Assembly: GCF_900637195.1 (NCBI RefSeq)
Contig: NZ_LR134356.1
Location: 2,790,001-2,854,000 of the forward strand
Source of the DNA: Mycolicibacterium aurum
GTDB taxonomy: Bacteria > Actinomycetota > Actinomycetes > Mycobacteriales > Mycobacteriaceae
Length of the DNA stretch: 64,000 nt
Direction: 5' to 3'
This document shows positions 8,891-16,691 of the stretch, piece by piece. How positions within the stretch are numbered: the stretch's first letter is position 1; each line of letters starts with the position of its first letter. The notes beneath the pieces were generated by a model that saw only the letters and a program-made list of their open reading frames with translations, made no database searches and was not told where the DNA came from. Made by a program: the position numbers and the translations under genes.

Positions 8891-10735
8891 ATGACCGAAC
8901 CGCACACCGCCGTCATCGCCCGGCTCTCCGCGGACTTCGCCGCGATCTCGCACCAGCTGGCGCGGGTGTCGACCGATCTGGCGGCGTTGGACCGGATCCT
9001 CACCGAACAACCGCCGCAGGCAGTCGTGCCGCAGCCTGCGGCACCGCCTTCGGGCGCGCCGCCGCAGCCGATCTACCCGCCGCAGCCGGCGCCACGCCCG
9101 GCGCCGTCCTACCGGCCGCAGTACCCGCCCCCTCCGCCGACGCCCTTCCAGCCGTGGCCGAACACTGTGCCGCCGCGGCTCAAGAAAGAGCGCTCGGAGG
9201 GCTGGATCGGGAAACTGCTGGCGGTCGCCGGGGTGGCGGTCACCCTGATCGGTGTCGTCCTGCTGCTGGTGCTCGCCGCTCAAGCGGGCATCTTGCGGCC
9301 CGAGTTCCGGGTCGCGGCCGGGGCGGTGCTGGCCGCCGGACTCGTCGGGGCGGCCTGGTGGTTGCACCGTCGACCCGACGGCCGGGTCGGTGCGATCGCG
9401 CTCGCCTCGACCGGCGTCGCTGCCGCATACATGGACGTCATCGCCCTCACCACGATCTACGGCTGGGTGTCGGCGCCGGTCGGTTTGATCCTCGCGGCGG
9501 CGATCGCCGGGGGCGGGCTGACCTTGGCGCGCCGCTGGGATTCCCAGCATCTGGGGCTGCTCGTGCTCGTACCCCTCATCGTCCTGGCCCCGGTGGTGGC
9601 CGACGGCATCTCGCTTCTGCTGATCGGGTTCATGCTGGCGCTGGCGACGGTGTCACTTCCCGTGCAGCTGGGCAAGGACTGGATCTGGCTGCACGCGGCA
9701 CGTGTCGCCGCCGCCGTGCTGCCTGTCATGGTGGCGCTGATGGCACGTCACTTCGACAATCGCGACGATCTCTGGCTCGCCGGGGCGTGCGGTATCGCCG
9801 CGTTGATCGCGTTGAGCGCTGCGTTGATCCTGTTGCCCGGCACCAGGAATCGCGCCGTGATGGCGCTGTTGACCGCGGCCGGGGTACTGCCGGTGCTGTG
9901 CGTGGCGCTGGCAGTCGATCGCGTGATCGCTTCGCTGATGGCCGCCGCTCTGGCGGCCGCGTTGCTGGCGATCGTGTTGGTCGGGGACCGGCTGCCGGGC
10001 GTTCCCGGCGTCGTGCGGCACGTCTTCGCCGCCACGTCGGCGGTCGCCGCCCTGATCGCCGTCACCGTGGCCTTCGACGGCAAGATCGCGGGCCCGGTGT
10101 TGTTGGCGATGGCGGTGATTGTCGCCTTGGCCGGGCGGGGTGACGTCGTCGCACGATGGGCCGCAATCGGATTCGCCGTCGTCGGAGCTGCCGCGCACCT
10201 GAGCTACTCGCCTCCGGAGATGCTGCTGGAGGCCACTCGACTGAACACTGCCACCGGTGTGTCCACCCTGGTGTCCAGCGTGCTGCTGGCCGCCGCCGCG
10301 GTGGCGATCGTGTGGACCTGGGACCGCACTGAACGCGCGCTGTGGGTGGGTGCTGCGGCGGTGGTGGTCTACGCGGTCACGTCGTTCACGGTGACCGCGG
10401 GAATGCTCATCGGCGGCGGCACGCCCGGTGCGGACGGCGGCTTCTACGCCGGGCACATGGCCGCGACCATCATCTGGATTGCGATGGCAGCAGGCTTGTT
10501 CGGCTATGCCGCCCGGTTGCCCCGCGACGACCGATCCGTCCCGATCGGCGGTGGACTCGGACTGGTCGCCGCCGCGATGGCCAAGCTGTTCCTGTTCGAC
10601 CTGGGCACCCTCGACGGCATTTTCCGTGTGGTGGTGTTCATCGTCGTGGGCCTGATCCTGCTGGGGATGGGTGCCGGGTATGCGCGGCTGCTGGAGAAGC
10701 AGGACAAGCAGGCTGTGACCGCACCCACAGAATGA
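8891..10735 (+). CDS. DUF2339-like polytopic membrane protein
   Basis: A 614-aa protein. Residues 1-45 form a short coiled coil (MTEPHTAVIARLSADFAAIS...). Residues 45-100 are a Pro-rich linker (PQPAAPPSGAPPQPIYPPQP). After the basic LKKERSEGWIGK there are about fourteen or more hydrophobic helices to the end. The ending FLFDLGTLDGIFRVVVFIVV matches the C-terminal signature of DUF2339 membrane proteins. The family has no established biochemical role; an envelope function is only a guess. It follows the two-component pair by 44 bases. Confidence 0.75.
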   Translation: MTEPHTAVIARLSADFAAISHQLARVSTDLAALDRILTEQPPQAVVPQPAAPPSGAPPQPIYPPQPAPRPAPSYRPQYPPPPPTPFQPWPNTVPPRLKKERSEGWIGKLLAVAGVAVTLIGVVLLLVLAAQAGILRPEFRVAAGAVLAAGLVGAAWWLHRRPDGRVGAIALASTGVAAAYMDVIALTTIYGWVSAPVGLILAAAIAGGGLTLARRWDSQHLGLLVLVPLIVLAPVVADGISLLLIGFMLALATVSLPVQLGKDWIWLHAARVAAAVLPVMVALMARHFDNRDDLWLAGACGIAALIALSAALILLPGTRNRAVMALLTAAGVLPVLCVALAVDRVIASLMAAALAAALLAIVLVGDRLPGVPGVVRHVFAATSAVAALIAVTVAFDGKIAGPVLLAMAVIVALAGRGDVVARWAAIGFAVVGAAAHLSYSPPEMLLEATRLNTATGVSTLVSSVLLAAAAVAIVWTWDRTERALWVGAAAVVVYAVTSFTVTAGMLIGGGTPGADGGFYAGHMAATIIWIAMAAGLFGYAARLPRDDRSVPIGGGLGLVAAAMAKLFLFDLGTLDGIFRVVVFIVVGLILLGMGAGYARLLEKQDKQAVTAPTE

Positions 10736-10747
10736 TGTCGGCTATTC

Positions 10748-10760
10748 TGGACTCATTCCA
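10748..10760. promoter_or_regulatory. Small inverted repeat upstream of dps
   Basis: TGGA-ctcat-TCCA is a perfect 4-bp inverted repeat in an AT-richer stretch just before the AGGAGG (10765-10770) of dps. The surrounding TTCTGGACTCATTCCAATTT resembles, from memory, the AT-rich Fur-family site near furA in mycobacteria. The regulator is not established here. Confidence 0.3.
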
Positions 10761-10783
10761 ATTTAGGAGGCGTTGTCATAAGC

Positions 10784-11281
10784 ATGGGTACAACAACGAA
10801 CGCACGTCGCACCGACGCCGAGGTCACGGGCTTCCAGGCCTCTCCCGAACTGAGTGCCGCACTGCAGCGGGTCCTTGTCGACCTCATCGAACTGCACCTG
10901 CAGGGCAAGCAGGCCCACTGGAACGTCGTCGGGACCAACTTCCGCGACCTGCATCTACAACTGGACGAGGTCGTCGACTTCGCCCGTGAGGCCAGCGACA
11001 CCGTCGCCGAACGGTTGCGCGCTCTCGACGCCGTCCCCGACGGCAGGTCGGACACCGTCGCGGCGACGACGTCGCTGCCGGAGTTCCCGGCCTACGAGCA
11101 CAGCACCGGCGAGGTCGTCGACCTGATCACCGCCCGGATCTATGCCGTCGTGGACACGCTGCGGACCGTGCATGACGGGGTGGACGCCGAGGACCCGAGC
11201 ACGGCCGACATCCTGCACCAGTTGATCGACGGACTGGAGAAGCTGGCCTGGCTGCTCAAGTCGGAGAACCGGAAGGTGTGA
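10784..11281 (+). CDS. dps: Dps-family DNA-binding ferritin-like protein
   Basis: A 165-aa ferritin-fold protein that would oxidise and store iron and protect DNA in stress. Ferroxidase residues are in place: His45 in KQAHWNVVG, His57 in FRDLHLQLDE, Asp72 and Glu76 in SDTVAER, with the 12-residue His-His spacing typical of Dps. The N-terminal tail is short and contains Arg residues that could bind DNA. It resembles the second Dps of M. smegmatis, which from memory sits beside a cyclase gene too. The AGGAGG ribosome site is 13 bases from the ATG, longer than usual. The 3' end overlaps the convergent cyclase gene by 26 bases. Confidence 0.93.
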   Translation: MGTTTNARRTDAEVTGFQASPELSAALQRVLVDLIELHLQGKQAHWNVVGTNFRDLHLQLDEVVDFAREASDTVAERLRALDAVPDGRSDTVAATTSLPEFPAYEHSTGEVVDLITARIYAVVDTLRTVHDGVDAEDPSTADILHQLIDGLEKLAWLLKSENRKV

Positions 11282-12536
11282 TTGCACCGGCTCGGTGGCC
11301 CACCAGATACCAGGTGTGCATCGGGCCCTTGCCCTTCACGTCGACCAGCCCGCGCTCCTCGAACACATAGTGGTGGCGAAGGCGTTCGTAGACGTTGTGC
11401 GGCACCTGGATTCGACCTTCCACGTCGGTCGTCTCCATCCGCGAGGCCACGTTGACCGCGTCGCCCCAGACGTCGTAGAAGAACTTCTTGGCGCCGACCA
11501 CTCCGGCGACCACGGGCCCCGACGCCATGCCGATGCGCAGCGGGACGTCGCGGCCCTGCGGATCCTTGAGATCGCGGACTGCATCGGCGATTTCGAGAGC
11601 CAGGCAGGCGAGTGCCTCCAGGTGGTCCGACCGCGGGATCGGTACTCCGCTGACCACCATGTACGAGTCGCCGCTGGTCTTCACCTTCTCCAACCCGTGC
11701 TGGTCCACGAGGGCGTCCAGGTCGGTGTAGAGCCGGTCCAGGAACCGAACCAGCTCCGCGGGGGTGGTGTCGCTGGCACGCTTGGTGTAGCCGGCGATGT
11801 CGGCGAACAGGATCGACGCGTCGTCGTACTTGTCGGCGATGACGGTGCGGGTGGGTTCCTTGAGGCGTTCGGCGATGGTGGCGGGAAGGATGTTCGCGAG
11901 CAGGCGCTCGGAGCGTTCGTACTCGGATTCCATTGCCGCCTCGGCGCGGTCGATCTCGCGCAGCGTGTACCAGATGGTGGCGACGATCATCACCGCCGAC
12001 GACACAGCCGAGCTGATGAATCCCGCCGTGAGCGTCCACGGCGGGCCCAGTCCGCGGTCGTGCGGAACCGTCAGCTCAAGGCCGATCGTGATCGCGACGC
12101 CGAGTGCGGCGATCACCGATGCGAACGCGATCCGCTCGATGCCGAGGACCAGCACCACCAGCGAGGACGCCACCAGGAAATAGAACTGCAGGCCTGATCC
12201 GGTGCCGATGGTGTAGCAGATGAACGTCACCGACACATACGCGAACGTGACGAAGGTCAGCGGTGCGACGAGTTCCCCCAGCGGGCACAGCCGTGGGATG
12301 CCGAGGAACACTGCGCCGCAAGCCAAGTTGATCGCGCCGAGCCACCACAGCGAGCCGCCGAGCGTCAGCTGGAAGACGCCGAAAGCCACCGACACCACCG
12401 CGGCGATCCAGCTCGCGATGATCAACACACGGAGTCGCCTGCTCACCCGCTCGTCGCGGTGCCGGGTGGGCGACCAGGCGCGGCGGCCCAGCGTCACCTC
12501 GGGCACGCACACCGGCCTGACGTTGAGCACCAGCAA
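11256..12536 (-). CDS. cya: Membrane-bound class III adenylate cyclase (Rv1625c type)
   Basis: A 426-aa protein with six predicted helices (about residues 36-190) and a C-terminal class III cyclase domain (about 238-410). It makes cAMP as a homodimer. All catalytic positions are visible: metal Asp246 (LFADIAGYT) and Asp290 (VKTSGD), adenine-specifying Lys286 and Asp355 (YDVWGD), and transition-state Asn362 and Arg366 (NVASRM). These sit exactly ten residues before the published positions of M. tuberculosis Rv1625c, which supports orthology. It is near pdtaR, as in M. tuberculosis, but a nitrilase gene and a tRNA lie between. The true start could be a few codons downstream. Confidence 0.94.
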   Translation of the reverse strand: MLVLNVRPVCVPEVTLGRRAWSPTRHRDERVSRRLRVLIIASWIAAVVSVAFGVFQLTLGGSLWWLGAINLACGAVFLGIPRLCPLGELVAPLTFVTFAYVSVTFICYTIGTGSGLQFYFLVASSLVVLVLGIERIAFASVIAALGVAITIGLELTVPHDRGLGPPWTLTAGFISSAVSSAVMIVATIWYTLREIDRAEAAMESEYERSERLLANILPATIAERLKEPTRTVIADKYDDASILFADIAGYTKRASDTTPAELVRFLDRLYTDLDALVDQHGLEKVKTSGDSYMVVSGVPIPRSDHLEALACLALEIADAVRDLKDPQGRDVPLRIGMASGPVVAGVVGAKKFFYDVWGDAVNVASRMETTDVEGRIQVPHNVYERLRHHYVFEERGLVDVKGKGPMHTWYLVGHRAGAITPSGSPT

Positions 12537-12570
12537 AGACTATCGCCGCGGTCGCCACTACCCTGCTGGA

Positions 12571-13368
12571 ATGACGCGCATCGTGTGCTGCCAACTCAAT
12601 CCCGTCATCGGTGACGTCGACGCGAACACCGAACTCATCGCATCGGCGATAGCGGAGGCGGTGTCCGCGGGCGCCGACATCGTCGTGCTCCCCGAGCTGG
12701 CCACGTCGGGGTACATGTTCGCCGACGAGGACGAGGCGCGCGCCGCGGCGCTGGCACCGTCGGACCCCAGGTTCGCGAAGTGGGCTGCCGCCGTTGGTGA
12801 TTCGGTGGCCATATTTGGATTTGCCGAGCTCGGTGACGACGGGCGGCTGTACAACAGTGCGGCCGTCGTCGACTCGGGCGGCGTGGTCGCGGTCTACCGC
12901 AAGACGCATCTGTGGGATCGGGAGAAACTGATCTTCACCCCCGGTGCCGAGCATGCGCCGGTGGTGCGGACGCGCCATGGCGCGATCTCGGTGATGGTCT
13001 GTTACGACCTGGAGTTCGGGGAGGTCACCCGACGCGCCGCGGTCGACGGCGCCGAGCTGATCGTGGCTCCGGTCAACTGGCCGGTGTTCCCGCGGCCGGA
13101 GGGCGAGCACCCGGGTGAGGTGATCACGGCGATGTCGACGGCACGGCTCAACAGGGTCGCCGTCGCCGCGTGCGACCGCGCCGGCGTGGAGCGCGGTCAG
13201 GAGTGGACCGGAGGCACCGCGATCGTCGACCAGGACGGCTGGGTGGTGGCGTCGGTGGGGCCAGGGGTGGGGATGGCGATTGCCGACATCGACCTGACGC
13301 GCAGCCGCTCGAAGAAGATCACCGAGTACGTCGACCTGCTCGCCGACCGCAGGCTGGATCTGTACTGA
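12571..13368 (+). CDS. Carbon-nitrogen hydrolase (nitrilase superfamily)
   Basis: A 265-aa cytoplasmic amidohydrolase. The catalytic triad of the superfamily is present: Glu42 in VVLPELATSGY, Lys111 in VYRKTHLWD, and Cys144 in VMVCYDLEFGE. It would hydrolyse an amide or carbamoyl substrate; the exact substrate is not evident. The start at MTRIVCCQLNPVIGD was chosen because it aligns with the family N-terminus; an upstream extension overlaps the divergent cyclase gene. It stands alone, 34 bases from the cyclase start and just before the convergent tRNA gene. Confidence 0.9.
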   Translation: MTRIVCCQLNPVIGDVDANTELIASAIAEAVSAGADIVVLPELATSGYMFADEDEARAAALAPSDPRFAKWAAAVGDSVAIFGFAELGDDGRLYNSAAVVDSGGVVAVYRKTHLWDREKLIFTPGAEHAPVVRTRHGAISVMVCYDLEFGEVTRRAAVDGAELIVAPVNWPVFPRPEGEHPGEVITAMSTARLNRVAVAACDRAGVERGQEWTGGTAIVDQDGWVVASVGPGVGMAIADIDLTRSRSKKITEYVDLLADRRLDLY

Positions 13369-13371
13369 GAG

Positions 13372-13445
13372 TGCCCTCGGTGAGATTCGAACTCACACTG
13401 CACGGGTTTTGAATCCGTTTCCTCTGCCAGTTGGGATACGAGGGC
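13372..13445 (-). tRNA. tRNA with CAA anticodon (Leu), short variable arm
   Basis: A 74-nt cloverleaf on the minus strand. The acceptor stem is GCCCTCG/CGAGGGC with discriminator A. The T arm is GTGAG-TTCGAAT-CTCAC. The anticodon loop TTCAAAA gives CAA, which reads UUG (Leu). The variable loop is only five bases (GCAGT), although bacterial tRNA-Leu is normally class II with a long arm. The anticodon stem has an A31-C39 mismatch and the D stem is weak (three base pairs). CCA is not encoded. The gene is clear, but its charging identity is uncertain. Confidence 0.85.
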
Positions 13446-13514
13446 GCGCGGCCTACCACCATAGATGATGCCCCCGCGCTCGCTCATCCGGCCTTCGGGC
13501 TTCACAATGTCAGG

Positions 13515-14156
13515 ATGTCCTCTGCTTCCGCGTCATCGTCAGACGCCGCCACCACGCCGCACCGAGTCCTCATCGCCGAGGACGAGGCACTGATCCGGCT
13601 CGACCTGGCAGAGATGCTGCGCGAAGAGGGCTACGAGATCGTCGGCGAGGCCGGCGACGGTCAGGAGGCCGTCGATCTCGCCGAGTCGCTGAACCCGGAT
13701 CTGGTGATCATGGACGTCAAGATGCCGCGCCGCGACGGTATCGACGCCGCCGCGGAGATCGCGAGCAAGCGCATCGCGCCCATCGTGATCCTGACCGCCT
13801 TCAGCCAGCGCGAACTCGTCGAACGGGCGCGTGACGCCGGGGCGATGGCGTACCTGGTCAAGCCCTTCAGCATCACCGACCTGATCCCGGCGATCGAGGT
13901 GGCGGTGAGCCGGTTCAGCGAGATCGCCGAGCTGGAGAAAGAGGTCGCGTCGCTGTCGGACCGACTGGAGACCCGCAAGCTCGTCGAGCGCGCCAAGGGT
14001 TTGCTGCAATCCAAGCAGGGGATGAGCGAGCCGGAAGCGTTCAAGTGGATCCAGCGTGCCGCGATGGACCGCCGCACCACCATGAAGCGGGTTGCCGAGG
14101 TCGTACTGGAGACGCTCGATCCTCCCGCCGACGCGCCCGCCTCGGAGGAGAAATAA
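13515..14156 (+). CDS. pdtaR: PdtaR-type response regulator with ANTAR RNA-binding domain
   Basis: A 213-aa regulator. The receiver domain (about 17-130) has acidic residues in IAEDE, phosphoacceptor Asp67 in LVIMDVKMPRRDG and Lys in AYLVKPFS. A coiled linker ELEKEVASLSDRLETRKLVE leads to a C-terminal ANTAR domain (about 150-205, AKGLLQSKQGMSEPEAFKWIQ). ANTAR proteins bind tandem hexaloop hairpins in nascent RNA and prevent termination. The partner kinase PdtaS is encoded elsewhere. In M. tuberculosis (Rv1626) this gene also follows the Rv1625c cyclase. The ATG at 13515 is preferred over upstream frames that overlap the tRNA. Confidence 0.95.
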   Translation: MSSASASSSDAATTPHRVLIAEDEALIRLDLAEMLREEGYEIVGEAGDGQEAVDLAESLNPDLVIMDVKMPRRDGIDAAAEIASKRIAPIVILTAFSQRELVERARDAGAMAYLVKPFSITDLIPAIEVAVSRFSEIAELEKEVASLSDRLETRKLVERAKGLLQSKQGMSEPEAFKWIQRAAMDRRTTMKRVAEVVLETLDPPADAPASEEK

Positions 14157-14164
14157 CGGTCTCG

Positions 14165-14179
14165 ACGGGCCCTGCCCGT
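14165..14179 (+). terminator. Short hairpin after pdtaR
   Basis: ACGGGC-cct-GCCCGT forms a perfect 6-bp stem nine bases after the pdtaR stop. No clear T tract follows, so it is a weak terminator candidate. Confidence 0.35.
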
Positions 14180-14369
14180 TAAGAGTGCGTTTCCGCCGCC
14201 GACTTTTGACCGGTTCAGGACGTTAATCCGCGCGACGCGTTTTCCAACAGCACGCACCGCGGCGGTGGGTTGGTTATGGTCGTCGGCGAAGCATCGCCGC
14301 CGTGGCCGTCATTTCGTCGTCCACGTCCATCTGACGGTGCCGAGCTGAACACTGAACCGGAGGTGAGAC

Positions 14370-15581
14370 GTGCGCGGTCGCGTGGCACGCAAGGCATTTG
14401 CTCTCGGGAGCGCGGGTCTGATTGTGCTGGCGCTTGCCGGCTGCAGTCAGTCCACGCCCGAAGAAGAGGCGTCGCAGACGAACCTCAAGATCGTAGAGAA
14501 GGTGCAGATCGACGAGCAGGGCGCCGAAGTCGCGGCGTCCGAGGGTGCTGCACCCGCTGACCCGGCTGGCGATGGCAACGCCACCTGCCCGCCGGTGTCC
14601 ATCGCCATGGCCGGTGCCCTCAACGGCCCCGACGCCGCGCTCGGCATCAACATCAAAAACGGTGTCCAGTTGGCCATCGACAAGCACAACGCGGCCAACC
14701 CCGGCTGCCAGGTGCAGCTGAAGCCGTTCGACACCGAAGGCGACCCGCAGAAGGCCACGGCCATCGCACCGCAGATCGTCGACGACCAGTACACGATCGG
14801 CTTGGTCGGCCCGGCGTTCTCCGGCGAGACCAAGGCCACCGGCGGCGTCTTCGACCAGGCCGGGCTGGTGGCGACCACCGCGTCGGCGACCAACGTCACG
14901 TTGTCGGAGAACGGCTGGAAGACTTTCTTCCGCGGCCTGGCCAACGACGGTGTGCAGGGGCCGGCAGTGGCCAATTACCTGAAGAACACCCTTGGTCACC
15001 AGAAGGTCTGCGTCGTCGACGACAGCACCGACTACGGCCTCGGGCTGTCCCAGGCGGTGCGCGACACCCTCGGCCCCGTGGCCGACTCGGCGTGCAACAT
15101 CTCCGTGAAGAAGGGTGACAAGGACTTCTCCGCGGCGGTGACCCAGATCAAGGGCGCAGCTCCGGACTCGGTGTTCTTCGGCGGTTACTACGCCGAGGCG
15201 GCACCGCTGGTGCAGCAGCTGCGGGACGGCGGCTTCGAGGGCACCTTCGCCAGCGCCGACGGCACCAAGGATCCCGAGTTCGTCAAGCAGGCCGGTGAAT
15301 CCTCCAAGGGCGCCGTGCTCGCCTGCCCGTGCGGGCCCGCCACCGGCTCGTTCGCCGAGGAGTACCAGCAGAAGTTCGGTCAGGAAGCCGGAACCTACAG
15401 CGCCGAGGGCTACGACCTGGGCACCATCCTGGTCAAGGGCATCGACTCCGGAGCGATCACCCGGCCGGCGCTGCTCGACTTCGTCCGCAACTACGACGGT
15501 CAGGGCGTGGCGCGCAAGTACCAGTGGACGCCCGAAGGTGAGCTGACCACCACTCTCATCTGGATCTACGACGTTCAGTAA
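14370..15581 (+). CDS. Branched-chain amino acid-type ABC transporter substrate-binding lipoprotein
   Basis: A 403-aa Leu/Ile/Val-binding (LivJ/LivK) family protein. The signal peptide ends VLALAGC with the lipidated Cys25, followed by an acidic Gln/Glu-rich linker. The Periplas_BP_6 fold is visible in ISIAMAGALNGPDAALGINIKNG-like, GLVGPAFSGETKATGG and PDSVFFGGYYAEAAPLVQQLR segments. A strong GGAGGTGA lies just before the GTG start. It heads a five-gene liv operon. The substrate may be a branched-chain amino acid, an amide or urea; LivJ-type sequence alone does not decide this. Confidence 0.93.
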   Translation: MRGRVARKAFALGSAGLIVLALAGCSQSTPEEEASQTNLKIVEKVQIDEQGAEVAASEGAAPADPAGDGNATCPPVSIAMAGALNGPDAALGINIKNGVQLAIDKHNAANPGCQVQLKPFDTEGDPQKATAIAPQIVDDQYTIGLVGPAFSGETKATGGVFDQAGLVATTASATNVTLSENGWKTFFRGLANDGVQGPAVANYLKNTLGHQKVCVVDDSTDYGLGLSQAVRDTLGPVADSACNISVKKGDKDFSAAVTQIKGAAPDSVFFGGYYAEAAPLVQQLRDGGFEGTFASADGTKDPEFVKQAGESSKGAVLACPCGPATGSFAEEYQQKFGQEAGTYSAEGYDLGTILVKGIDSGAITRPALLDFVRNYDGQGVARKYQWTPEGELTTTLIWIYDVQ

Positions 15582-15589
15582 CCGCTGAG

Positions 15590-15631
15590 GCGAAACGCGT
15601 CCGAGGCCTGTCCGGCTCGGACGCGTTTCGC
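15590..15631 (+). terminator. 16-bp perfect hairpin between binding-protein and livH genes
   Basis: Arms 15590-15605 and 15616-15631 are exact reverse complements (GCGAAACGCGTCCGAG on the left) around a 10-base loop. There is no T tract. In this position the stem probably acts as a partial terminator or RNA-stabilising structure that lets the binding protein be made in excess over the permease. Confidence 0.6.
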
Positions 15632-15680
15632 TGACCAGCTGTCCATCTCACCGTCCCGTCCTCGAGGAGCTCCCCGCCGG

Positions 15681-16691
15681 ATGAACCAGGCCGCAAACAT
15701 CAACTTCAACGTCGGAGCGCTGGTCGACAGCTTCTGGCAGTTGACGATCGACGGCCTGTCGTGGGGAGCGATCTACGCGCTGGTCGCCGTCGGCTACACC
15801 CTGGTGTTCGGTGTGCTGCGGCTGATCAACTTCGCGCACTCCGAGATCTTCATGCTCGGCATGTTCGGCGCGTACTTCGCGCTCGACATCATCCTGGGCT
15901 TCACCCCGAGCGGGAACGCCTACAACAAGGGCGTCCTCCTGACGGTTCTCTACCTCGGCATCGCGATGCTGTTCGCGATGCTGGTGTCCGGTGGCGCGGC
16001 CGTCGGCCTGGAGTTCATCGCGTACCGGCCGCTGCGGAAACGCAACGCCCGGTCGTTGACCTTTCTGATCACCGCCATCGGCATGTCGTTCGTGCTGCAG
16101 CAGTTCGTGCTGTTCATCCTGCCCAAATTGATACCGGGCTACGGCGGACCCAACGCTCAGCAGCCGATGGTGTTGGTGCAGCCGAGAACGCAGTTCGAAT
16201 TCTTCGGTGTCGCCATCTCGAACATCACCATCGTCATCATCGCCGCCGCACTGGTGCTGGCGGTTCTGACCGATATCGCGATCAACCGCACCAAGTTCGG
16301 CCGCGGCATCCGCGCGGTCGCGCAGGATCCGACCACGGCGACGCTGATGGGTGTATCGCGGGAACGCATCATCATGACCACGTTCCTGATCGGTGGTCTG
16401 CTCGCGGGGGCGGCCGCGCTGCTGTACACGCTGAAGGTGCCGCAGGGCATCATCTACTCGGGCGGATTCCTGTTGGGAATCAAGGCGTTCTCGGCGGCCG
16501 TGCTGGGTGGAATCGGCAACCTGCGCGGTGCACTGCTGGGCGGTCTGCTGCTCGGTGTCATGGAGAACTACGGCCAGGCGGTCTTCGGGACGCAGTGGCG
16601 TGACGTGGTGGCCTTCGTGCTGCTGGTTCTCGTGCTGTTGGTCCGGCCGACCGGGATACTCGGCGAAAGCCTGGGGAAGGCACGGGCATGA
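15681..16691 (+). CDS. livH: Branched-chain amino acid-type ABC permease LivH
   Basis: A 336-aa inner-membrane permease with about eight helices. Family landmarks are LSWGAIYALVAVGYTLVFGVLRLINFAHSE-type N-terminal helices, the EAA-like GRGIRAVAQDPTTATLMGV loop that contacts the ATPases, and the closing LLVLVLLVRPTGILGE. An N-terminal cytoplasmic tail of about 15 residues precedes the first helix. The stop overlaps the livM ATG by four bases, so translation is coupled. Confidence 0.94.
   Translation: MNQAANINFNVGALVDSFWQLTIDGLSWGAIYALVAVGYTLVFGVLRLINFAHSEIFMLGMFGAYFALDIILGFTPSGNAYNKGVLLTVLYLGIAMLFAMLVSGGAAVGLEFIAYRPLRKRNARSLTFLITAIGMSFVLQQFVLFILPKLIPGYGGPNAQQPMVLVQPRTQFEFFGVAISNITIVIIAAALVLAVLTDIAINRTKFGRGIRAVAQDPTTATLMGVSRERIIMTTFLIGGLLAGAAALLYTLKVPQGIIYSGGFLLGIKAFSAAVLGGIGNLRGALLGGLLLGVMENYGQAVFGTQWRDVVAFVLLVLVLLVRPTGILGESLGKARA

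Noticed and set aside
13372..13445. tRNA as an attachment site for an integrated element
   Set aside because: No integrase, no direct repeat of the tRNA end and no phage or plasmid genes were seen nearby.
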